A DNA stretch of 64,000 nt from Vagococcus vulneris (GCF_003950515.1 NZ_NGJS01000003.1:108588-172587), one strand, 5' to 3'. Counted from the first letter of the stretch, positions 27,011 through 36,823 are shown. A program made the numbers and translations. Notes: generated by a model from the letters alone, not told the origin.

Positions 27011-27052
27011 CTATTGTTGACTTATAGTCTAGTATATTTATAGGAGGATAAA

Positions 27053-27904
27053 ATGGATAAAAATAAAAAAAATGTAGCATTTTTTGATTTAGATGGTACG
27101 CTATGCGATAGCAGCGGCGAGGTTTTACCTTCAAGTGTGAAAGCAATTCGTCAATTCAGAGAGCAAGGAAATATTGCGTTCATTTGTACCGGACGCTCAA
27201 AACCTGAGATTTTAGACAGTATTGTCGATATTGGTTTTGATGGAGTTGTTGGTGCAGGTGGTGGCTATATTGTTGTCGGGGATAAAATAATTCATCACAA
27301 ACGATTGCCAAAAGATGCTGTTCAAGATATTGTGAAATATTTTGATGAAAATGATGTTGGTTATTATTTAGAATGTAATGATGGTTTATTTAAGAGTGAA
27401 AACTGTGAGCGTAAAATTCGCGAAGAATTAAAGCAACACGCAGCAGAAATTGGTGAAACGCCTGAAAATTTAAATCATAAAATGACTTGGTTTTATGAAT
27501 TATTGGAAAAATATGATGGCTTAGAAGTTGATTACAATAATGTGAATAAAATTAGTTTTATAAATAATACTGTTCCATTTGATGATATTGTAAATCGTTA
27601 CGGAGAATCACTACAGATTTACCATTCAACGGTGCCGCTGTTTGGTAAATGGAGTGGTGAAATCGGTATAAAAGGTATAAGTAAAAAGGAAGCAATTGAA
27701 TTTGTCTTGAATTATCTTGGAGTTGATAAAGAGCAGTCAATTGCTTTTGGTGACGGCAACAATGATATTGCGATGTTTGAAGTTGTTGGTTATGGGATTG
27801 CCATGGCTAATGCAACACCTGATTTGAAGAAAATTGCTAATGAAATTACTGCAGATTCTGATTCAGATGGTATTGCTATCAGTCTTGAAAAATGGTTGGT
27901 GTAA
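27053..27904 (+). CDS. Cof-type HAD-IIB sugar phosphatase
   Basis: The protein removes phosphate from small sugars or other phosphometabolites. The 283-residue HAD fold has motif I FFDLDGTLCD (residues 11-20), motif II Thr in ICTGR, a C2-type cap in the middle (about 85-185), and motifs III and IV in KGISKKEAI and FGDGNNDIAMFE. ATG 27053 follows AGGAGG. It lies 90 bp after bglA behind a weak hairpin, so it may share the beta-glucoside transcript and relieve sugar-phosphate stress. The substrate cannot be read. Confidence 0.85.
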   Translation: MDKNKKNVAFFDLDGTLCDSSGEVLPSSVKAIRQFREQGNIAFICTGRSKPEILDSIVDIGFDGVVGAGGGYIVVGDKIIHHKRLPKDAVQDIVKYFDENDVGYYLECNDGLFKSENCERKIREELKQHAAEIGETPENLNHKMTWFYELLEKYDGLEVDYNNVNKISFINNTVPFDDIVNRYGESLQIYHSTVPLFGKWSGEIGIKGISKKEAIEFVLNYLGVDKEQSIAFGDGNNDIAMFEVVGYGIAMANATPDLKKIANEITADSDSDGIAISLEKWLV

Positions 27905-27906
27905 GA

Positions 27907-27944
27907 AAGAGGAACTCTTTTTAAATAAGAGTTTCTCTTTTTTT
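27907..27944 (+). terminator. Terminator after the HAD gene
   Basis: AAGAGGAACTCTT (27907-27919) and AAGAGTTTCTCTT (27927-27939) form a long stem with one mismatch, followed by TTTTT. It closes the beta-glucoside region. Confidence 0.88.
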
Positions 27945-27956
27945 ATTACTTTTAGG

Positions 27957-28325
27957 TTAACGCCAAAATTTAGGATGGTCTTTTTTATCTGTTAAGTTAA
28001 AGTTGATAAATTGTTTGATTAAATCATAGGGAATATCTTTATCCCAAGGGATTTGTAAGAGTTGTTTTGTATGAGAATATCCTTGAGCATTTATTTCATC
28101 AGCAAAAGTAGAGATAACTATTTGTTCTGGCGCAACAGCGATGTGTTTTTTTGAAATGCTGAGTCCTAAAATAAAAGTATCGTGACTGGTAAACATTGGT
28201 TGTTTCCAAGCAATACGTGTGTCTAATTCTGGAAAGTTATGTTGAATCCAATTTAATATATGTTCCATGCGTTCTCTTTGTTCAGGTAGTTCAATTGTTT
28301 GCAAATAGTCATTAAAATTTTCCAT
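27957..28325 (-). CDS. YdhG/DUF1801 family protein (iron-chaperone-like)
   Basis: The 122-residue protein begins MENFNDYLQTIELPEQRERM and has the RIAWKQPMFTSHDTFILGLSIS and PYDLIKQFINFNL segments typical of the YdhG/DUF1801 family, related to frataxin-like iron chaperones. I placed the start at ATG 28325; the frame stays open upstream, but that part overlaps the terminator region and has no good ribosome binding site. It is convergent with the HAD gene. The biochemical role is uncertain. Confidence 0.75.
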   Translation of the reverse strand: MENFNDYLQTIELPEQRERMEHILNWIQHNFPELDTRIAWKQPMFTSHDTFILGLSISKKHIAVAPEQIVISTFADEINAQGYSHTKQLLQIPWDKDIPYDLIKQFINFNLTDKKDHPKFWR

Positions 28326-28381
28326 ATAAAGCCAACTTTCTTTTTTTATTTTGAGTATACCTGACCGATTGAATAATACCA

Positions 28382-28420
28382 GAAAAAAGCTTCCTCTACA
28401 TTTCATTTGTAGAGGAAGCT
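28382..28420 (-). terminator. Terminator of the yfhO gene
   Basis: AGCTTCCTCTACA (28388-28400) and TGTAGAGGAAGCT (28408-28420) form a perfect 13-bp stem; reading leftwards six T follow. It lies just after the yfhO stop. Confidence 0.9.
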
Positions 28421-28425
28421 CTTCT

Positions 28426-31098
28426 TTATTTTTGACGTCTGCTGCGCCGTGTTGTTAAGTTGCTTGCAGATTGTGTTGGATCTAAAAGAGGCTGTTGTTT
28501 TGTATGCAGCGTCCAACGATAATACCCTGTGAAAGCAATAATTCCGCCAAAGAATAAAATTAAACCAGGAATAAACCCTACTGGTAAGTAAGACATTTTT
28601 ATATCTGAAGTTCCCGCTGGAATTTCAAATGTCAGCAAACCATCCCAGAATGGTTTGGTTTCAACTTTTTTGCCATTAACTTTCACTGTCCAGCCTTTAT
28701 CATAGGGGATAGTTGTGAAAATAACTTTTTTCTCTGGTGTTTCTACTTTAGCTTTGGCAGATCTGTTGCCAGTTTTGAAGGCAACACCGTTTTGTTTAAT
28801 TTGTGTCATTGCACTTTGATAATAGTTAGTATCCATCAACATAACCGGCGGATTAATAAAGCTGACATCTTGCGAACCTTGGAAAGTCAGTGTAAACTGA
28901 ACGGTTGCATCCGATGGAAAGTAGCCTAGGTTATAGTATTGTCCAGTAATACCGATTTGTGCATTGTAGCTGGTTCCTTGAGATTTAACTGTAACTGTTG
29001 AGCTACCGAGTTTTCCAAAATCTGAAGGGAATAGGCTGATATAAGCTTGATTGCCACCAGGTACAGCAACGTTGTATGTGATTTCTTTTGCCATGTTTGG
29101 TTTAAGTTCTGCATATGTAATATTATTATTTTGATCTTTAGTAATTTTGGTGTTCTTAGAGCTTTCAACAACCGGATTGACAAATTTAAAATAAGCACCC
29201 TCAGAATAATTTGCTAATTGGTTGATCAAATCTTTTTGAGCTGTGAGATTGTCATTTGTTGGCTGTTTGATTTTATAAATATCTGTTGTTGTCATAACAC
29301 CAAGCGGCAGCGCCAAATCATTTTGGAAAAGTTGATATTTTCCGGAACCGCCGTCTGGTTTAAATCCGAATTTGTTGACCGGTTGATTGCTGATATTGTG
29401 ACGTATCCCAACTAGACTATCCATAAATAAAGTATTATTTTGATAGCGAATATTAAGATTAGTCCCTTCTGAACGGTAACCTAAAGAATCAAGAACAGCT
29501 GATGAATGTCTATTACGAATAGATGAAAACATACTGATTCCGCTGAACCCGTAATTAAATGAATCATTTGCAGATATAGGTGCCAATGATTCCAGTCGAT
29601 AGAAAGTATCGCCATTTTCTGCGGTAGCCTTATCAACTAGCTTTTTATAATCCTTGTATGGCTCTGAATAGAGACTGCGTGATGCATAATTCCAATCTTT
29701 TAAAATACCGTTAACCATAAAGTTTGTATTTAAAAATGCTTCACCGATAACTACAAGTAGTAGAAGAAATGATAACTGTTTCATCGGGATTTTTTTAAAT
29801 TGATAGAAAAGGATTGCGGTTAGATAAATAGCTAGAAATAAAATACTGACTAGCAAAGATTGATACGTAACAAATTCATATTTACCTTCACCAGCTGTCA
29901 ATTTACCGAGTGAGAAGAGAATGGCTAAGATTAAAACAGTACCGACAAGATAACCCTTGTCGTCTGCTCTAAATTTTTCCCATCCATATCCGGCAAGCAT
30001 CACAACTAAAAATGAGAAGATAAAACTGAAACGGAAAAGGAACATATTCGGTGCGTGAAGCCCATGCCAAATTAAATTCAGCGGGTCGATATAAAAACTA
30101 GCGATAATAATCGCAAAGACAGCACCATAAGCTAATTTATTTTTTAAAGGAATTTTTTTGGTAACAAAATAAAAAATACAAAAGATCAAAGGTAAAAGTC
30201 CAACGTAAATAAAAGGAATTGAACCATATTTAGTCGTATCAAAAACGCCAATCATATTTTTATTGATGATATCCCAAAAGGAGGTGGCATCAGTTTTGAA
30301 ACGTGACATTTCAGTCAACTTTTCACCATTAGTCCGCAAATCCATCACCGCTGGTAGAATCATAACCATTGAACTTAGACCAGCCAAAATAGCTGTTGTA
30401 AAGTAAGGAACAATCGTTTGTTTCCATTTAGTTGAATGAATGACACATTGTACTGCATAGTACATCACTGAAAAGAGACCGATAATAAAACCAAAATAGA
30501 AGTTGGAAATAAATAATAATAAATAAGAAACAAATAGCACAATGGAACGGCCTTTTTCAAAAATCTGATTAATTCCCAAAATAATCAAAGGGAAGTACAT
30601 AAAAATATCAAGCCACATAATTAATTCTGACTGAGCTGTGACAAATGACATTAAGGAGTATGCAACAGATAAGGCAACAATAGACCAACGCTCAATTTTA
30701 AATGTACGTTTTCCGTAGGACCAGAAAGCTAGACCAGCTGCTCCAATTTTAATCATTGTTAGGAGATATAACGCGTCTGGGATGTTTTCATTTTTAAAGA
30801 AAAATACAAGTGGAGTAAAAATACCACCCAAGTAATACGAAATAAGCGACCAATAGTTAATCCCTAGGGATGCATTCCAAGTATAGAAGAGGCTTTGCTC
30901 ACCATGTAGAGCATTTCTAAAGCTTGCATGGAAATTTGAAAATTGAGAAAAAGCATCACTAGCAAGTACACTGCGATCACTGCCCCAGTAAATACCTAGA
31001 CTTAAATAAGCAGCAAACATTAGAAAAAAGGGAATAAGAAATGATGCTGCAGCGTAAATACCATCTCGTTTAAAAGATTGTTTCCATTTTGATATCAT
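28426..31098 (-). CDS. yfhO: YfhO family multi-spanning membrane protein (GT-C-like glycosyltransferase)
   Basis: The 890-residue protein has about a dozen hydrophobic spans in the N-terminal 480 residues, a large extracytoplasmic domain (about 490-850) and a last span near 855-875 followed by a basic tail. ASDAFSQFSNFHASFRNAL near residue 40 is the YfhO signature, resembling GT-C enzymes that use polyprenyl-linked sugars. In Bacillus YfhO works with CsbB and GtcA to glycosylate lipoteichoic acid; no such partners lie here. ATG 31098 is 11 bp after GGAGG. It is transcribed alone, bounded by the proA terminator and its own. Confidence 0.87.
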   Translation of the reverse strand: MISKWKQSFKRDGIYAAASFLIPFFLMFAAYLSLGIYWGSDRSVLASDAFSQFSNFHASFRNALHGEQSLFYTWNASLGINYWSLISYYLGGIFTPLVFFFKNENIPDALYLLTMIKIGAAGLAFWSYGKRTFKIERWSIVALSVAYSLMSFVTAQSELIMWLDIFMYFPLIILGINQIFEKGRSIVLFVSYLLLFISNFYFGFIIGLFSVMYYAVQCVIHSTKWKQTIVPYFTTAILAGLSSMVMILPAVMDLRTNGEKLTEMSRFKTDATSFWDIINKNMIGVFDTTKYGSIPFIYVGLLPLIFCIFYFVTKKIPLKNKLAYGAVFAIIIASFYIDPLNLIWHGLHAPNMFLFRFSFIFSFLVVMLAGYGWEKFRADDKGYLVGTVLILAILFSLGKLTAGEGKYEFVTYQSLLVSILFLAIYLTAILFYQFKKIPMKQLSFLLLLVVIGEAFLNTNFMVNGILKDWNYASRSLYSEPYKDYKKLVDKATAENGDTFYRLESLAPISANDSFNYGFSGISMFSSIRNRHSSAVLDSLGYRSEGTNLNIRYQNNTLFMDSLVGIRHNISNQPVNKFGFKPDGGSGKYQLFQNDLALPLGVMTTTDIYKIKQPTNDNLTAQKDLINQLANYSEGAYFKFVNPVVESSKNTKITKDQNNNITYAELKPNMAKEITYNVAVPGGNQAYISLFPSDFGKLGSSTVTVKSQGTSYNAQIGITGQYYNLGYFPSDATVQFTLTFQGSQDVSFINPPVMLMDTNYYQSAMTQIKQNGVAFKTGNRSAKAKVETPEKKVIFTTIPYDKGWTVKVNGKKVETKPFWDGLLTFEIPAGTSDIKMSYLPVGFIPGLILFFGGIIAFTGYYRWTLHTKQQPLLDPTQSASNLTTRRSRRQK

Positions 31099-31130
31099 AT
31101 TATAAAATTCCTCCGATATTGAATTAACGC

Positions 31131-31158
31131 TTATTATTTTAACATAAAGCATTAACAA
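31131..31158 (-). promoter_or_regulatory. Probable promoter of yfhO
   Basis: On the minus strand TTGTTA (31158-31153) and TAATAA (31136-31131) are 16 bp apart, between the proA terminator and the yfhO ribosome binding site. The -10 box is poor, so support is moderate. Confidence 0.4.
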
Positions 31159-31161
31159 AAA

Positions 31162-31200
31162 CAGTAAAAGAGAGTGTTGTTTTTAATAACACTCTCTTTT
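31162..31200 (-). terminator. Terminator of the serC-proA operon
   Basis: AAAAGAGAGTGTT (31166-31178) and AACACTCTCTTTT (31188-31200) form a perfect 13-bp stem with T runs on either strand. It follows the proA stop by 18 bp and separates the operon from yfhO. Confidence 0.88.
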
Positions 31201-31218
31201 TGTTATATAAAATAAGTA

Positions 31219-32466
31219 CTATTGTCTGATTTGTCCTGATCCCAAAATGATGTACTTCGATGATGTTAGTTCATTGAGCCCCATTGGACCTCGAGCATGC
31301 AGCTTTTGCGTACTGATACCAATTTCACCACCAAAACCGAAAGCACTTCCATCAGTAAAACGAGAAGAGGCATTGACATATACTGCAGCTGCATCAACTT
31401 GCTGCGTGAATATTTGTGAAGTAAAATAATTGTCAGTCACAATAACTTCAGAATGCTGTGTACTGTAAGTATGGATATGCTCTATTGCTTCATCCACAGA
31501 TGAAACGATTTTAACGGCTAAAATATAATCTAAAAACTCAGTCGCATAATCGTCATCAGTCGCTAAAATACTATCTGTCAACCAGCTCATTCCTTGACTG
31601 TCGCTTCTGAGTTCCACGTTAAATGGTGCTAAAGCAGCTTCTAATTTAGGAAGAAAAGTGGTTGCTATTGCTTCATGAACGATAACCGTTTCAGTGGCAT
31701 TGCAGACAGAAGGACGTTGGCACTTTCCGTTGACCACAATCGAAACAGCCATGTCGATTTGTGCGTCTTGGTCGACATAAACGTGACAGTTGCCGGTACC
31801 AGTTTCAATAACCGGTACCGTAGCAGTATTAACAACGGTTTTGATTAGATTTGAACCGCCACGAGGAATCAACACGTCTAGGTAATCTGATAATTGCATA
31901 AATTCCCGTGCTGTTTCTCTAGACGTATCTTGAAGCAGCTGGATTGCTTCTTGTGGTATGTGGCACTGGCTGAGAGCTTGCTGCATAAGCTTGACTAAGA
32001 CCTGATTCGAATGAAACGCTTCTTTCCCTCCGCGTAAAATAATGGCATTGCCAGCTTTAAAGCAAAGACTTGAAGCATCTGTTGTAACGTTTGGTCGTGA
32101 TTCATAAATAATCCCAATAACACCTAGAGGAACTCGTTGTTTTCCAATTGTCAGGTCATCTTCATTTTTCCAAACATGATCCATCGTACCAATTGGATCG
32201 GGCAATGAAATGATGGTTTCAATATCGTGAGCCATTACTTGAATGCTTTTAAAGGTCAGACGCAGACGATCAATCATAGCATCCGTTAAACCGTTTTTGG
32301 TTGCTGAATTAATATCTTTTTGGTTAGCGGCGAGTATGATATCTGTTTCTGTGCGTAAAGTATCGGCAATATGTTGCAAGGCTGAATTTTTTTCTTTTGT
32401 AGAGCAAGTAGCTAAAAATCTGGCTGCTGTTTTAGCTCGACTGCCTAGTTGATTTAATGAAGTCAT
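31219..32466 (-). CDS. proA: Glutamate-5-semialdehyde dehydrogenase (gamma-glutamyl phosphate reductase)
   Basis: ProA reduces gamma-glutamyl phosphate to glutamate 5-semialdehyde in proline synthesis. The 415-residue aldehyde-dehydrogenase-like protein has VIYESRPNVT, ILRGGKEAFHSN, the cofactor segment ETGTGNCHVYVD, and the catalytic Cys in KCQRPSVCNATET. ATG 32466 overlaps the proB stop by one base (TAATG), a sign of coupled translation. It is the last gene of the serC-serA-DUF1015-proB-proA operon. Confidence 0.96.
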   Translation of the reverse strand: MTSLNQLGSRAKTAARFLATCSTKEKNSALQHIADTLRTETDIILAANQKDINSATKNGLTDAMIDRLRLTFKSIQVMAHDIETIISLPDPIGTMDHVWKNEDDLTIGKQRVPLGVIGIIYESRPNVTTDASSLCFKAGNAIILRGGKEAFHSNQVLVKLMQQALSQCHIPQEAIQLLQDTSRETAREFMQLSDYLDVLIPRGGSNLIKTVVNTATVPVIETGTGNCHVYVDQDAQIDMAVSIVVNGKCQRPSVCNATETVIVHEAIATTFLPKLEAALAPFNVELRSDSQGMSWLTDSILATDDDYATEFLDYILAVKIVSSVDEAIEHIHTYSTQHSEVIVTDNYFTSQIFTQQVDAAAVYVNASSRFTDGSAFGFGGEIGISTQKLHARGPMGLNELTSSKYIILGSGQIRQ

Positions 32467-33284
32467 TATGATTCACCTCTCGTTGATTGATTTGCAAAAA
32501 GTGTCCCAATATTTTTTTCTTCAAGAATATCTAAGATAATTGCTGGATTAGTTCCTTTCGCTAAAACCATTTTTTGATTATTAGCTAAGATTCGTTGAGC
32601 AGCTTTTAATTTACTCGACATTCCACCTGTTCCCAATTTTCCTTTGGTACCAGAAGCACTCTTGATCAAAGATGGTGTGATATTTGTAATGTGAGAGTAT
32701 AATTCAGCTTGCAAATTAATGTTTGGATCATCAGAATAAAAACCCTCAATGTCAGACAACATAATTAATAAGTCAGCATCAGTGATGTCTGCCACAATAG
32801 CCGATAGTTGGTCGTTGTCGCCAAACTTTGTTAAATGATCTAATTCATCGACGGCAACACTGTCATTCTCGTTTACGATAGGAATAACATGTAGCTTAAG
32901 TAGCTCGTCAAATGTGTTGATAACATTTTGTCGACTGGATGGAAAATCAACAACATCGCGTGTCATTAAAACTTGGGCTGTCTGCTGATTGTAATGGTAA
33001 AATCGCTGTGAATAAATTTTTATTAGTTCAGCTTGGCCGATTGCTGAAATAGCTTGTTGTTTAGCAACTGTCTGAGGGCGTTCTGAAATGCCTAAATGAT
33101 GCATTCCTGTACCAATAGCACCTGAAGAAACTAAGATAATACCATAGTTTTGTGCTGCTAAAGTGCTTAAAGCAAAAGCTAACTGATCAATTGATTTTAA
33201 ATTAATTTTGCCATTGTCCAAAATTAAACTACTTGTGCCAATTTTAACAACAATACGTTTCACCTGTTGAAAATTTCTAGTCAA
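32466..33284 (-). CDS. proB: Glutamate 5-kinase
   Basis: ProB phosphorylates glutamate, the first and feedback-inhibited step of proline synthesis. The 272-residue protein is a bare amino-acid kinase domain with VVKIGTSSLIL at the start, SSGAIGTGMHHLG, NENDSVAVDEL and TGGMSSKLKAA; the C-terminal PUA domain of longer ProB proteins is absent, as in other lactic acid bacteria. The start is TTG 33284, 6 bp after GGAGGTG, with no in-frame ATG nearby. It overlaps proA and follows the DUF1015 gene by 22 bp. Confidence 0.95.
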   Translation of the reverse strand: MTRNFQQVKRIVVKIGTSSLILDNGKINLKSIDQLAFALSTLAAQNYGIILVSSGAIGTGMHHLGISERPQTVAKQQAISAIGQAELIKIYSQRFYHYNQQTAQVLMTRDVVDFPSSRQNVINTFDELLKLHVIPIVNENDSVAVDELDHLTKFGDNDQLSAIVADITDADLLIMLSDIEGFYSDDPNINLQAELYSHITNITPSLIKSASGTKGKLGTGGMSSKLKAAQRILANNQKMVLAKGTNPAIILDILEEKNIGTLFANQSTRGES

Positions 33285-33306
33285 AATAGCACCTCCAATT
33301 TTAAAT

Positions 33307-34551
33307 TTATCTGTTTGTTTCTAAATCATGAACGAATAAACCACTTAAGAGTTTTGGTTCAAACCATGTTGATTTTGGCGGCATGATATCATCATTATCC
33401 GCTACAGTTAACAATTCATCCATTGTCGTTGGATATAAAGCAAAGGCGACAGTATTCTTACCGCTATTAACAGCTGTTTCTAGTTCGTCTAAACCACGAA
33501 TCCCACCGATAAAATCAATGCGTTGATCTGTACGAATATCTGTGATGTTAAAAATATTTTCAGCAATCAATTTTTGAAATACTGCAGCATTCAGGGCATC
33601 TGATGTATTATTAAATGTTATCTCAGGAAGCAGCTGCAGCAAGTACCATTTTTTTTCTACGTACATTGTAAATTCACGTTTGTTAGCAGGTTTGGGCAGT
33701 GGTTTGTTTAAAAGTTTGACGTCAAAGAAGTTACTCAGTTGGTCAAAAAAGTCGTGTGGCAAGGGAGCTGAAATTACGCGATTGTAATCATAAATGACTA
33801 AATCATCTTTTGGAAAGATAACTGATAAAAAATAATTTGCTTCAGTATCGTCCTTTAAAGTATCGTTTTTCAACTTTTCTTGACCTAACTTGACGGCAGA
33901 TGCTGAACGATGATGCCCGTCAGCAATGTATAAACTATCTACCTGGTTATCAAAAATTTTTTCAATTTTTTTAATGATTTCAGGTTGGTCAATTTTCCAA
34001 ACTTTATGTGCTGTTGAATAGAAACTTTCAAAATTATAAAGAGGCGGGTGATTTTCCTTCCAATTGCTGACGAGAGCTGAAATATCAGAATTATCACGAT
34101 ACGTTAAAAAGATAGGACTTGTATTGGCATCACAATAAGTCATGTGTTTAAAACGGTCCAACTCTTTTTCTGGACGTGTTAATTCATGTTTTTTAATTTT
34201 ATTATTTTGATAATCAGCTATTGCGGTTGTTGCGACAATCCCTGTTTGAGATATTCCATTCATTCTCAATTCATATAAATAAAGTGCGGGTTTATCGTCT
34301 TGAACAAGCCAGCCTTTCTCTTGAAAATCTGCTAAGTTCTGTGCAGCAGATTCATAAACTGTATCACTGTGTTCGTCTGTTGCCAAAGGTAAATTAATTT
34401 CGGCTTTATCAATATGCAGATAAGAATAGGGATTGCTTTTAGCGATGTCTCGTGCCTCTTGTGAGTTAAGTACATCATAAGGCAGAGAAGCTAGATTTTG
34501 AACTACTTCAGTGCTGGGTCTAATACTTTTAAACGATCGAACTGTTACCAT
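33307..34551 (-). CDS. DUF1015 family protein in the serine operon
   Basis: The 414-residue protein begins MVTVRSFKSIRPSTEV and contains the family motif YIADGHHRSASAVKLG near residue 213. Asp-Gly-His-His-Arg resembles the active-site loop of ParB/sulfiredoxin-fold free-serine kinases such as SerK and SbnI. DUF1015 genes are commonly found beside serA and serC, as here, which supports a link to serine or phosphoserine metabolism, but the reaction is not established. ATG 34551 lies 10 bp after AGGAGG. It follows serA by 14 bp and precedes proB by 22 bp in the same operon. Confidence 0.85.
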   Translation of the reverse strand: MVTVRSFKSIRPSTEVVQNLASLPYDVLNSQEARDIAKSNPYSYLHIDKAEINLPLATDEHSDTVYESAAQNLADFQEKGWLVQDDKPALYLYELRMNGISQTGIVATTAIADYQNNKIKKHELTRPEKELDRFKHMTYCDANTSPIFLTYRDNSDISALVSNWKENHPPLYNFESFYSTAHKVWKIDQPEIIKKIEKIFDNQVDSLYIADGHHRSASAVKLGQEKLKNDTLKDDTEANYFLSVIFPKDDLVIYDYNRVISAPLPHDFFDQLSNFFDVKLLNKPLPKPANKREFTMYVEKKWYLLQLLPEITFNNTSDALNAAVFQKLIAENIFNITDIRTDQRIDFIGGIRGLDELETAVNSGKNTVAFALYPTTMDELLTVADNDDIMPPKSTWFEPKLLSGLFVHDLETNR

Positions 34552-34565
34552 AATCAAAAAACCTC

Positions 34566-35747
34566 CTATATTTTAGTGTTGGTAATAAGTCGTGTGCGTA
34601 TAACTGCAGAATTCTGCTGAATATCTGAAACAATACTTTGTGCCATATCAAGAGCCGTTTCGTCTAAGTCAACAAGAGTATAGGCAACCTCGCCACGACT
34701 TCGATTTGTTAAATTATGGATATTTATATTTTTTTGTGCAACTAATTGAGAAATAGCTCCGATCATATTAGGGATATTTTGATGAAGTACGCTGATTCGG
34801 TAAGGGCTGTTAAAAGTCATATCAACAGTAGGCAAATTAACCGAATGACGAATATTACCAGTTTCTAAATAATATTGCAGTGTACGCGCCGCGGATTTGG
34901 CACAATTAATTTCAGCCTCCTCAGTGGAAGCTCCTAAATGCGGTAAGAGCGTAATATTTGGTTGATGCAACAGTTCTTCAACTGGAAAATCGGTAATGTA
35001 TTTTGCGATACCGCCGTTTGCAGCTGCCTTTAAAACAGCTGGATTGTCAACTAGTTCTCCACGTGAAAAGTTGAGTAATACTGTATTGGGCTTCATTTTG
35101 GACAATTCTTTTTTTCCGATAAAATGTTTAGTCTCTGGTAAAAGTGGAATGTGTATGGTAATAAAATCGGCTTCTGAAAAGATATCTTGGAGATCAAGTA
35201 CACGCTGAACTCGACGGGACATCTTCCAAGCAGTATCAATGGAAACATGGGGATCGTATCCGAGTACATTCATACCGATTTGATAGGCATCATTTGCTAC
35301 ACGAGAACCAATAGCGCCTAAACCAATAACGCCTAGAGTCTTGCCTTCAAGTTCAGTACCGGCAAATTGTTTTTTATTTATTTCCACTTCTGACGATATA
35401 GCATGAGAATCTAAGTGGTTTATCCATTCAGTTCCTTTTAAGATCGGACGGACAGCCAATAATAGGTTTGCTAATACTAATTCTTTTACTGCATTGGCAT
35501 TAGCACCTGGAGTATTAAAGACCGCAATTCCTTGACTGGTACATGTATCAATTGGAATATTATTCGTTCCTGCACCGGCGCGTCCAATTGCTAAGACAGA
35601 ATCGGTCAATTTTTGTTGATGCAGCGAATGGCTTCTCAAAAGTATGGCATCCGGATGATCGCTATCCTCAACTATGTATCCGGCTTGTTTAAGAAAATTT
35701 AACCCTTCTGGTGCAATTTGGTTGTATGTTTTTACAGTATATGTCAT
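34566..35747 (-). CDS. serA: D-3-phosphoglycerate dehydrogenase
   Basis: SerA oxidises 3-phosphoglycerate to phosphohydroxypyruvate, the first step of serine synthesis. The 393-residue protein has the nucleotide-binding LGVIGLGAIGSRVAND (near 144), NFSRGELVD, LPHLGASTEEAE with the catalytic His, and a C-terminal ACT domain (about 318-393) that usually binds serine for feedback control. Its start overlaps the serC stop by 4 bp (ATGA), so the two are translationally coupled. Confidence 0.96.
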   Translation of the reverse strand: MTYTVKTYNQIAPEGLNFLKQAGYIVEDSDHPDAILLRSHSLHQQKLTDSVLAIGRAGAGTNNIPIDTCTSQGIAVFNTPGANANAVKELVLANLLLAVRPILKGTEWINHLDSHAISSEVEINKKQFAGTELEGKTLGVIGLGAIGSRVANDAYQIGMNVLGYDPHVSIDTAWKMSRRVQRVLDLQDIFSEADFITIHIPLLPETKHFIGKKELSKMKPNTVLLNFSRGELVDNPAVLKAAANGGIAKYITDFPVEELLHQPNITLLPHLGASTEEAEINCAKSAARTLQYYLETGNIRHSVNLPTVDMTFNSPYRISVLHQNIPNMIGAISQLVAQKNINIHNLTNRSRGEVAYTLVDLDETALDMAQSIVSDIQQNSAVIRTRLITNTKI

Positions 35748-36823
35748 TGGTTGTTATACTCCTTTTCAAAGGTATCTAGTGCTTGAATTAATGCTTGAAC
35801 ACCTTCAAGTGGCATTGCATTATAAAGGCTGGCACGCATACCGCCAACGGAACGATGCCCTTTCAGGTTAATAAGTCCTTGTTTTTCAGCGTATGCGATA
35901 AATTTTTTATCATTATCTGCATTAGTTGAGACGAAGGGAATATTAGTTAATGAACGGCTTGACGGTTTGACGGGTGAAGAAAACATCGGCGATTGATCTA
36001 AGTAGTCATAGAGCAAAGCTGCTTTTTTCTGGTTGTATGTCAGCATAGCTGATTGTCCGCCAAAATCTTTTAGCCATTCCAGTACTAAGGACATCATGTA
36101 AATTCCGTAAGTCGGCGGGGTATTATACAGAGAGTCATTTTTTGCATGAATGGCATATTGCATCATCGAAGGAACTGATTCAGAACATCTATTTAGTAAT
36201 TCTTTTTTTATGACGACCAGTGTTACACCAGCAGGCCCAATGTTTTTTTGGGCACCAGCATAGATTAAATCAAAGTCGCTCACGTGATAGTCATTTGATA
36301 GAATGTTCGAAGACATATCGGCAACTAAGGGAATTTTTCCTGTTTTCGGGATTTTTGTATAAGCAGTTCCTTCTATCGTATTGTTTGTTGTCACATGAAT
36401 ATAATCTAAATCATCTGGGAAATTTTCTGGTATAGGTGGAATTTCTTGGTAGCTTTTGTCTTGGCTGCTTGCCAAAATGTTTACGTAATTACCAAGTTTT
36501 TTTGCTTCAGTGATGGCTTTTTTACTCCAAACACCGGTATCGATATAGCCGACTTTTCCTGTTTGTCTTAAATTGAGTGGAACCATTGTGAATTGCAGAC
36601 TAGCACCGCCTTGCAAAAATAAAATCTCATAATCATCGGGAATCATCATTAGTTCTTTTAGCAGTTTTTTTGTTTGATGATGGATATTATCATAGATGGA
36701 GGAGCGGTGACTCATTTCCATAACTGACATTCCGGAGTTCTGATAGTCTCCTAATTCTTGTTGTGCACGTAATAAAACTGGTTTTGGCAGCATGGCGGGG
36801 CCGGCTGAAAAGTTATAAACCAT
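35744..36823 (-). CDS. serC: Phosphoserine aminotransferase
   Basis: SerC makes 3-phosphoserine from phosphohydroxypyruvate and glutamate. The 359-residue PLP enzyme begins MVYNFSAGPAMLPKPVL and has the PLP-lysine segment YAGAQKNIGPAGVT near residue 195, EILFLQGGASLQF and the C-terminal GHRSVGGMRASLYNAMP. It is the first gene of the five-gene operon with serA, DUF1015, proB and proA. No serB phosphatase is in the window. Confidence 0.96.
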   Translation of the reverse strand: MVYNFSAGPAMLPKPVLLRAQQELGDYQNSGMSVMEMSHRSSIYDNIHHQTKKLLKELMMIPDDYEILFLQGGASLQFTMVPLNLRQTGKVGYIDTGVWSKKAITEAKKLGNYVNILASSQDKSYQEIPPIPENFPDDLDYIHVTTNNTIEGTAYTKIPKTGKIPLVADMSSNILSNDYHVSDFDLIYAGAQKNIGPAGVTLVVIKKELLNRCSESVPSMMQYAIHAKNDSLYNTPPTYGIYMMSLVLEWLKDFGGQSAMLTYNQKKAALLYDYLDQSPMFSSPVKPSSRSLTNIPFVSTNADNDKKFIAYAEKQGLINLKGHRSVGGMRASLYNAMPLEGVQALIQALDTFEKEYNNQ

